Source: an uncultured Clostridia bacterium (GTDB taxonomy: Bacteria > Bacillota_A > Clostridia > Christensenellales > Aristaeellaceae). Taken from it: DNA of 19,016 bases. Under the pieces are notes generated by a model. That model did no database searches and had not been told where the DNA came from. It saw only the letters and a program-made list of their open reading frames with translations. Both the position numbers and the translations under genes were made by a program. The stretch covers positions 1-19,016 of the forward strand of contig CAMVDI010000012.1 in NCBI GenBank assembly GCA_947166205.1, read 5' to 3'. This document shows positions 14,488-19,016 of this stretch, piece after piece. The stretch's first letter is position 1. The number at the start of each line of letters is the position of its first letter.

Positions 14488-16553
14488 TTACTCATAAATC
14501 CGGATTCCGGAGTCCGCCCGTACGAAGACGGGAATGACGGCCAGATCCGCCTTCGCGGAAACCGTCTGCCCGCCCGCGAACCGTTTGCCGGTGGCGCTTT
14601 CAATCCATTCCTCCCCTGCCGGCAGGTCAACCTCCCGTTCGTTCACCCCGGGCCGGGGGACCGGTGAGACCAGGATATCCCGTCCGAACATATAGGCTGT
14701 TTCGCAGTCCCAGGCCCCGGGATCCCGCGGGAAGTCAAAGAACAGCGGACGGATGACCGGTTCGCCGGTCCGGGAGGTCCGTCTCATGGCCTCCCGGATA
14801 TAGGGGCGAAGGCGCTCCCGGATGAACAGATAGTGCTTCATGATTTCGTAGTTCCGTTCCCCGAAAGACCAGAGTTCGTTCGCGGCGCCCGTGGAAAGAA
14901 CCTGCCGGCCGTTCTCCTTGAATACGATCTCCCGGGTCTCCCAGGGAGATCTTTCCCCGTGAAGCCGGAATACCGGGAGGAAGCATCCCCAGGCAAACCA
15001 GCGGGCGATCAGCTCCCGGAAATGCTCATCCGTCGGGTCTCCGCCGATAAAGCCGCCCAGATCGCAGGTCCACCAGGGAATGCCCGCCATCCCCATGGAA
15101 AGGCCTGCCTGCAGCTGTTCCCGCATGGCCCGGAAGGAGGAATGAATATCTCCGGACCAGGTCAGGGCGCCGTATTTCTGGCTTCCCGCCCAGGCGCAGC
15201 GAACCAGGCTGATGATCTCCTTCTGGCCCTCCGCCTTCATCCCCTCATAGAAGCCCCGGGCATATTCCCTCGGGTAGATATTGCTGACCTGGGAGGCCGG
15301 CCCCAGATAATACCGCCAGTTGTCGAATTCATAGGGGCCGATTTCCGGCTCCGCCTCGTCCAGCCAGAAGATCCGGACGCCCTTCTCGTAATAGTTCTTC
15401 CTGGCTTTATCCCATACATAGGCCCGGGCTCCCGGATGGGTCGCGTCATAATAGACCATGGCGCCCATCCATCCGGAACCGCTCAGGGCATTGCCCCGGT
15501 CCGTGCGCATCAGATAACCCCGGTCCGCCATCGGCCCGTAGTTTTCGCTGCGCTCATCCACCGTGGGCCAGATGGAAACGGCGGTTTCCACGCCCATCTC
15601 CTTCAGCTCCCGGATCATGCCTTCCGGATCCGGGAAGCACTCCGAATCAAAGGCCCAGTTTCCCTGCAGGGTCCAGTGGAAAAAGTCCACCACGATCACG
15701 TCCAGCGGCAGCCCCCGGCGCCTGTATTCCCTGGCCACCTGCAGAACCTCTTCCTGGGTGCGGTAGCGCAGCTTGCACTGCCAGAAACCCAGACCGTATT
15801 CCGGCATGTCGGGCGTCCTTCCGGTGACCGCCGTATAATGCTCCAGAATCTCCGCCGGCGTGTCCCCCGCGGTGATATAGTAATCCATCTTCCGGGTGGA
15901 AGGAATCCGCCATTCTGTCCGGTTGCTGCCGAAAACGACCTGCCCCACAGCCGGATTGTTCCACAGGAATCCGTACCCCAGGCTGGAGACATAGAAGGGC
16001 ACGGAGGCCTGGGAATTGCGGTGCTCCAGGTCCAGGACGGTTCCTTTTTTGTTCAGCCCGCTCATCTGGTACTGTCCCATGCCGTAAATGCGCTCCAGGT
16101 CGTCCGCCTCAAAGCGCATATCCAGCCTGTAATCCCGGGAGCCGGGAATCGGCTTCAGTTCCCGGGCGGGGATGCCGGTGGGCACGGCGTACCTGCATAC
16201 CCGGTCCCTGTTTCTCCAGCATTCCTGGAGAAGAACCTTTCCGTCCTGGTTCAGGAAGGACAGCCAGCCTTCCTCATTGATCAGCGCCGTCAGTTTTCCG
16301 TTGATCAGCCGGTACCGGGTTCCCCGCTGATGGTAGCGGGCGTATTTCTCCGGGCGGTACCAGGGATCCGTCATATCCACTTCTTCCGTCTCGATCCGCC
16401 ATTCGCATTCCCCGTCAATGCCCAGTCGTTCAGGTCCGGTTCCGTTTCCGCCGTCATCATGACCCGGATCCCGTCCGGTCCCCAAGGCTGAACCCGCAGG
16501 CGGTTGACGCCGTACTCGAGCAGTATTCCTCTTTCATCCGTACTGATTCTCAT
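14488..16553 (-). pseudogene. GH31 alpha-xylosidase/alpha-glucosidase-like gene, split by a one-base frameshift
   Basis: Reading from ATG at 16553 gives MRISTDERGILLEYG to NDWALTG, then the frame closes at 16371. The rest of the enzyme continues in another frame from GECEWRIETEE. Adding one G to the GGGG run (CCCC at 16410-16413 on plus) joins them into a single 688-residue GH31 protein of normal size. Catalytic residues are intact: nucleophile Asp399 in FWLDEAEPE and acid/base Asp469 in TWSGDIHSSF (reconstructed numbering). The FWQCKLRYRTQEEVL and FPDPEGM segments resemble alpha-xylosidases of hemicellulose breakdown. AAGGAGG lies just before 16553, whereas the start at 16485 that opens the main frame has no ribosome site. 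No signal peptide is seen. Whether this is decay or an assembly error is open. Confidence 0.85.
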
Positions 16554-16568
16554 GGTCTCCTCCTTCTG

Positions 16569-16792
16569 TCATACCAGCTCCAGCTTCTTCAGCCGGCTCT
16601 TGATCGCGCCTGCCGTACGCCTGTGAATCCCCGACAGTTCTTTCGTCGTTTTCCCGCTTCTGTATTCCCGGATCAGCTGCTGATCCTCTTCCTTCGTCCA
16701 GGGCTGATAGGCTTCCGTGTGTCCCGCTTCCGCCGTCCTGTCCTTGTACGCGGCAAGGCCGCCTGATAAGCCTTATCGCGGTATTCCGCCAC
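16569..16792 (-). pseudogene. Small HTH/SANT-like protein gene with a one-base frameshift
   Basis: A GTG at 16792 opens MAEYRDKAYQAAL, and a second frame continues AAYKDRTAEAGHT and ends KSRLKKLELV with TGA at 16569. Restoring one base near 16755 would give one 74-residue protein. The C-terminal half, from PWTKEEDQQLIREY to TAGAIKSRLKKL, is the WTxEED...GAIxSRLKKL helix-turn-helix-like module often found at the end of Clostridia proteins. It is recognised by pattern; the function is unknown, with DNA binding inferred. An AGGGGG site lies about 12 bases before the GTG. It ends 15 bases before the GH31 ATG on the same strand, so the two look like one transcript. It could also be the tail of a longer deleted gene. 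Confidence 0.55.
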
Positions 16793-16838
16793 GCGTCCCG
16801 CTGTCCCCCTCCGGTTTATGTCTCCTGCGTCGGATAAA

Positions 16839-16867
16839 ATCATAACATGCAGGGCCCGGCGGAACAA
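16839..16867 (-). promoter_or_regulatory. Promoter of the HTH-like/GH31 unit
   Basis: On the minus strand TTGTTC (16862-16867) is followed after 17 bases by TATGAT (16839-16844). The start would be near 16832, about 40 bases before the GTG of the small gene. Confidence 0.5.
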
Positions 16868-16934
16868 GGCAAAAACGCAAAAAAACAGGGCCTCGCAATT
16901 GTGTCAGGTCTTTGCGACGCCCTGGGAAGATAAA

Positions 16935-16979
16935 AGGATCCCCACGTGGCATACATTGGCTGCGTGGGGATCCTCATTT
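16935..16979 (+). terminator. Orphan terminator hairpin at the edge of the AT-richer module
   Basis: AGGATCCCCACG (16935-16946) pairs perfectly with CGTGGGGATCCT (16963-16974) over a 16-base loop, followed by CATTTTT. On the minus strand the hairpin is followed by TTTT as well. No complete gene ends into it from either side. A short open tail ending in TAA at 16928-16930 (GLAIVSGLCDALGR) lies just before it. From here to 17101 I see no gene, only a small hairpin GTGGC/GCCAC at 17069-17087. Confidence 0.7.
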
Positions 16980-17101
16980 TTGGCAATGATTCCGCCATTT
17001 TCATGAGTTGATTGAATCTGAAAGAAATAGGAATGGCTTAAGGGCCGGAAATCGTGTATAACAATGGGGTGGCATCGAAAAAGCCACATCAAAAATTTAT
17101 T

Positions 17102-17130
17102 TGTAAGATTTCTTCAAGTTCTGCGTCTAA
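17102..17130 (+). promoter_or_regulatory. ECF-type promoter of the sigma factor gene
   Basis: TGTAAG (17102-17107), 16 bases, then CGTCTAA (17124-17130) fits the TGWAAC-N16-CGTC pattern of Bacillus ECF promoters such as those of SigM, SigW and SigX. It lies directly upstream of an ECF sigma gene, so autoregulation is likely. The -10 and downstream 22 bases recur at 18831-18852. Confidence 0.7.
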
Positions 17131-17156
17131 TAAAGTGAAAGGGGGTTGAGAGCTCT

Positions 17157-17642
17157 ATGCAGCCTGGTTCTTTTGATCAGATCTATCAAGACTACTTCGA
17201 CTCGGTTTATCGTTATGCGCTCTCACTCTCCGGAAATCCGCAGACTGCTGAAGAGATTGCCCAGGAAACCTTCTTTAAGGCAATGCGAACTCTGGATCAG
17301 TTTCAGGGAAAGAGCAGCCTGAAAAGCTGGCTCTGTGCCATTGCCAAAAATCTATGGCTTTCAGAGCAACGGATAAGGAAGAATCAGCCGATTGATGACG
17401 CGCTGCCGCTTCAAGACCCGTCCATCGGGCCGGAAGAAGCGATTGTGCGTCAGGATGAAAGCATGCGCATCCATCGACTGCTCCATCACTTGGACGAGCC
17501 CTATCGGGAGGTATTCACACTCCGAACTTTAGGTCAACTAAGCTTCAGGGATATCGGAGAGCTCTTCGGCAAATCGGAAAACTGGGCGTGCGTAGTCTTT
17601 CATAGAGCGCGTACCAAGATTAAAGAGAAAATGGAGGAATGA
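17157..17642 (+). CDS. ECF (extracytoplasmic-function) RNA polymerase sigma factor
   Basis: This 161-residue sigma-70 family group 4 protein directs RNA polymerase to stress or envelope promoters. Region 2 spans about 8-75 (FDQIYQDYFDSVYRYALSL, the EEIAQETFFKAM block and FQGKSSLKSWLCAIAKNLW). Region 4 spans about 105-158 (LHHLDEPYREVFTLR, LSFRDIGELFGKSENWACVVFHRARTKIKE). There is no extra C-terminal domain. The GGGGG ribosome element is 11 bases before the ATG, slightly far. It overlaps the following anti-sigma gene, the usual arrangement. Base composition is lower in G+C than the genes to the left, by eye. The subfamily cannot be assigned without a search; the SigM/W/X comparison is based on the promoter only. 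Confidence 0.94.
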   Translation: MQPGSFDQIYQDYFDSVYRYALSLSGNPQTAEEIAQETFFKAMRTLDQFQGKSSLKSWLCAIAKNLWLSEQRIRKNQPIDDALPLQDPSIGPEEAIVRQDESMRIHRLLHHLDEPYREVFTLRTLGQLSFRDIGELFGKSENWACVVFHRARTKIKEKMEE

Positions 17643-17644
17643 TC

Positions 17645-18610
17645 ATGAAACTGCCCTGTGCCGTTACACGTGATTTGCTGCCGCTGTACGCGGAAAACAT
17701 GGTCGAGCAGGAAACCAGGGTTCTGATTGAAGAACATCTGGATGAGTGCGCTGATTGCCGGGCAAAACTCTCTGAGATGAACGTTCCAGCAGAGAATCCT
17801 GTTGATACCGTAAAACCGCTTCAGAATTTGAAGAGACAGATACGAAAAAAGCGCCTTTACGCCGCTGCACTGGCAGCGCTGATCGTCTTCGTTGGAGTTT
17901 ATACCTATTTTTTCCGCACAATGGCTATTCAGTTGGTACCTTGGCAGGACGGATTAATTGAGATTGTCGGAGTAAAAACGTACCAACCTGAAGATGTGGT
18001 CGTTGATGAGCGTGATACTGAAACCAGCGAATCCGTTACTCCCTCGCCAACAACAGCGCCTTATACTGCTAAACATACAGACGAGGGTCTTGTTCTTAAC
18101 GTGAACAGCATCGTTAATGGATTTCAAGAACACATTGTGGTTGATGATGACGGAACACATACCTTGTTTATTCAGGCTTTAAGTACAAACCAGCATTCTG
18201 ATAATCTTGCTCAGTCATATTATGAATCAACCATCTTCCCCGTACCTGATCGCCTGATCTATGGGCTTGAGCAACCACAAACATTACTGTGGGGCACGCC
18301 CATGAAAGGTGGTGTGGAAATCCTTCCGCGTCTTGCGCTGGCCTATTATCTTATGATTGCACTTGCAGCAGCCGGAGTATGCGGACTGACTTGGGGAATT
18401 CTGAGGAATTGGACATATAGTTGGATTCTGCGTCAACTATTCTTTGCACCAGTTTCTTACATTCTGTCGCATCTTCTTTTGAAAGGAATGAAGACCACAA
18501 GCTTCTTTATGGATCGGGATCTCCTCAGCATACTTTTGGTAGCACTTGCCATTTATGCTTTGCTTACCATCGCCTGGCAGATGTTCCTTACACGAAGAAA
18601 AGAAGCGTAA
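17645..18610 (+). CDS. Zinc-finger anti-sigma factor with four predicted membrane segments
   Basis: This is the likely membrane-bound inhibitor of the upstream ECF sigma factor. The N-terminal ZAS/zf-HC2 domain shows Cys5 and the HLDECADC motif with His31, Cys35 and Cys38. One membrane span at about 72-90 (YAAALAALIVFVGVYTYFF) is followed by an extracytoplasmic region of about 130 residues with an acidic/Thr-Pro linker (DTETSESVTPSPTTAPYT). Three more hydrophobic spans follow near 226-249, 254-274 and 286-308. Most anti-sigmas of this class have a single span, so the C-terminal membrane block is unusual and may sense or transport something; no family was recognised. The start at 17645 is preferred because GGAGG lies 8 bases upstream; the ATG at 17639 lies too close. 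Translation is coupled to the sigma gene. Confidence 0.87.
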   Translation: MKLPCAVTRDLLPLYAENMVEQETRVLIEEHLDECADCRAKLSEMNVPAENPVDTVKPLQNLKRQIRKKRLYAAALAALIVFVGVYTYFFRTMAIQLVPWQDGLIEIVGVKTYQPEDVVVDERDTETSESVTPSPTTAPYTAKHTDEGLVLNVNSIVNGFQEHIVVDDDGTHTLFIQALSTNQHSDNLAQSYYESTIFPVPDRLIYGLEQPQTLLWGTPMKGGVEILPRLALAYYLMIALAAAGVCGLTWGILRNWTYSWILRQLFFAPVSYILSHLLLKGMKTTSFFMDRDLLSILLVALAIYALLTIAWQMFLTRRKEA

Positions 18611-18613
18611 CAC

Positions 18614-18650
18614 AAAAAACTCCCACGAGGCGCATTACCCCGTGGGAGTT
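18614..18650. terminator. Bidirectional terminator between the anti-sigma gene and the small convergent gene
   Basis: AACTCCCACG (18618-18627) pairs with CGTGGGAGTT (18641-18650) over a 13-base loop. On the minus strand the stem is followed by a run of T (A run at 18614-18619 on plus), giving a classic terminator for the small gene ending at 18666. On plus the tract is poorer (CGTGTTT). Confidence 0.8.
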
Positions 18651-18665
18651 CGTGTTTCCGGGCCC

Positions 18666-18819
18666 TTATGCCGCGATCCGCATATACTGCCCGACGCTGA
18701 TGCGGAACTTGATCCCGACTTCGTAGTCGTGGTTGATCTGAAGTTTTTTAGCGATTCTGTAGGATAATACGGGTAATCTCTTCTTCCGGTGTACGGTCAG
18801 GGCCCATGACCGTTTGCAT
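18666..18819 (-). pseudogene. Small protein gene of about 50 codons, interrupted by one extra base
   Basis: ATG at 18819 with AAAGGAGGT 10 bases upstream opens MQTVMGPDRTPEEEITRII and then hits TAA. A neighbouring frame continues YRIAKKLQINHDYEVGIKF and ends SVGQYMRIAA with TAA at 18666. Dropping one base in the ATCCTA stretch joins them into a 50-residue protein (154 bases observed, 153 needed). The family is not recognised. The product would be a soluble, mixed-charge protein without a signal peptide. It has its own terminator and an ECF-like promoter matching that of the sigma gene, which makes it a likely member of that regulon. Alternatives are a true 23-residue peptide from the first frame, or a sequencing error. 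Confidence 0.55.
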
Positions 18820-18830
18820 GTCTGCTTGCA

Positions 18831-18852
18831 CCTCCTTTCACATTATTAGACG
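18831..18852 (-). promoter_or_regulatory. ECF-like -10 and ribosome-site block before the small gene
   Basis: On the minus strand the block starts CGTCTAATAA and ends GTGAAAGGAGG. It matches 20 of 22 bases of plus 17124-17145 ahead of the sigma gene. The -35 is weaker: TTGTAG lies 15 bases upstream, where the sigma promoter has TGTAAG at 16. The overlap with a TTGACG stretch is noted but no separate -10 was found for it. Confidence 0.6.
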
Positions 18853-18894
18853 TCAATCGAGAAGGATCTACAAGGAAAAAAAGGCTGCAATAAG

Positions 18895-18933
18895 CAAAAA
18901 GAAACCCCCGAAAGCTTTTCTGCTTCCGAGGGT
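18895..18933 (-). terminator. Rho-independent terminator of the tRNA gene
   Basis: On the minus strand ACCCTCGGAAGC, loop AGAAAA, and GCTTTCGGGGGT are followed by TTCTTTTTG. It starts a few bases after the 3' end of the tRNA. Confidence 0.85.
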
Positions 18934-18938
18934 GTTTG

Positions 18939-19011
18939 TGGAGCATAGGAGATTCGAACTCCTGACCCCCACACTGCCAGTGTGGTGCGCTACCAGCTGC
19001 GCTAATGCCCC
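18939..19011 (-). tRNA. tRNA-Ala (anticodon GGC)
   Basis: The minus strand folds as a full cloverleaf of 73 bases. The acceptor stem GGGGCAT pairs with ATGCTCC (one G-U), followed by discriminator A. The D arm is AGCGCAGCTGGTAGCGC. The anticodon arm is CCACA-CTGGCAG-TGTGG, giving GGC. The T arm is AGGAG-TTCGAAT-CTCCT. The CCA end is not encoded. It reads alanine codons GCC and GCU. Confidence 0.96.
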
Positions 19012-19016
19012 GCGAA

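Noticed and set aside
13341..14630. 429-codon minus-strand frame opposite uxuA
   Set aside because: Crosses the uxuA terminator and lacks any family motif.
14833..16491. 552-codon plus-strand frame opposite GH31
   Set aside because: Shadow of the GH31 coding strand, which shows both catalytic Asp motifs.
16847..16930. 28-codon plus-strand ORF MQGPAEQGKNAKK to GLCDALGR
   Set aside because: No ribosome site and it overlaps the predicted promoter of the minus-strand unit; kept only as a possible gene-tail remnant.
17057..17062. TATAAC as a housekeeping -10 before the sigma gene
   Set aside because: No acceptable -35 at 16-18 bases upstream; the ECF-type promoter further down is better supported.
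18939..19011. tRNA-Ala as an integration site for a mobile element
   Set aside because: No integrase, and no repeat of the tRNA 3' end was found within the window.

Overview
The window looks like a piece of a GC-rich Clostridia (Bacillota) chromosome of the gut or rumen type. This is inferred from strong AGGAGG ribosome sites, an MrfAB (YprAB) pair, a Gram-positive-style signal peptidase I, a manganese/C-H-H-D type mannonate dehydratase and hemicellulose-related enzymes. No 16S gene or other taxonomic marker is present, so the family is not resolved. Most of the window is clearly GC-rich. From about 16,935 to 18,930 the base composition becomes visibly more AT-rich.

Layout. (1) 1-881, minus: the 5' part of a galactose/glucose-binding protein gene (mglB), with a promoter and two perfect palindromes just upstream. 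(2) 1138-7448, minus: an aldo/keto reductase preceded by a tightly coupled operon mrfA > mrfB > TPR protein > lepB, in which every junction overlaps. (3) 7535-9836, minus: a metal-efflux unit made of a stand-alone HMA chaperone domain and a Zn/Cd-type P1B ATPase without its own HMA domain. It has a near-consensus promoter, a 26-bp perfect palindrome over the start site and a terminator. (4) 9840-11554, plus: a repeat-rich intergenic stretch, an extended -10 promoter, and a secreted phosphodiester-glycosidase (NAGPA) plus SH3b protein ending in a terminator. (5) 11609-14480, plus: a carbohydrate cluster with a GH3 C-terminal stump, an alpha/beta-hydrolase esterase, a HAD-phosphatase stump, an intact mannonate dehydratase (uxuA) and a 12-bp terminator. 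(6) 14488-16792, minus: a GH31 alpha-xylosidase-like gene split by a one-base deletion, and a small HTH-like gene upstream that is also split by one base. (7) 16935-18930: an AT-richer module with an ECF sigma factor, a multi-spanning zinc-finger anti-sigma, a convergent 50-codon small gene, and a shared terminator. (8) 18939-19011, minus: tRNA-Ala(GGC) with its terminator.

How the parts connect. MglB imports galactose or glucose. UxuA belongs to the hexuronate pathway, and the GH31, GH3 and esterase parts fit breakdown of decorated hemicellulose, though several of these genes are now fragments. The HMA protein and ATPase form one metal-export circuit. The most distinctive signal is in module 7. 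The ECF sigma gene and the small gene facing it from the other end of the module share a nearly identical 22-nt stretch running from a CGTC-type ECF -10 box to the ribosome site (two mismatches). This suggests one ECF regulon with its own autoregulated promoter and a local target.

Three different genes each need a single-base correction to read through. This could be real decay or residual assembly error, and it should be settled before any of them is called a pseudogene.
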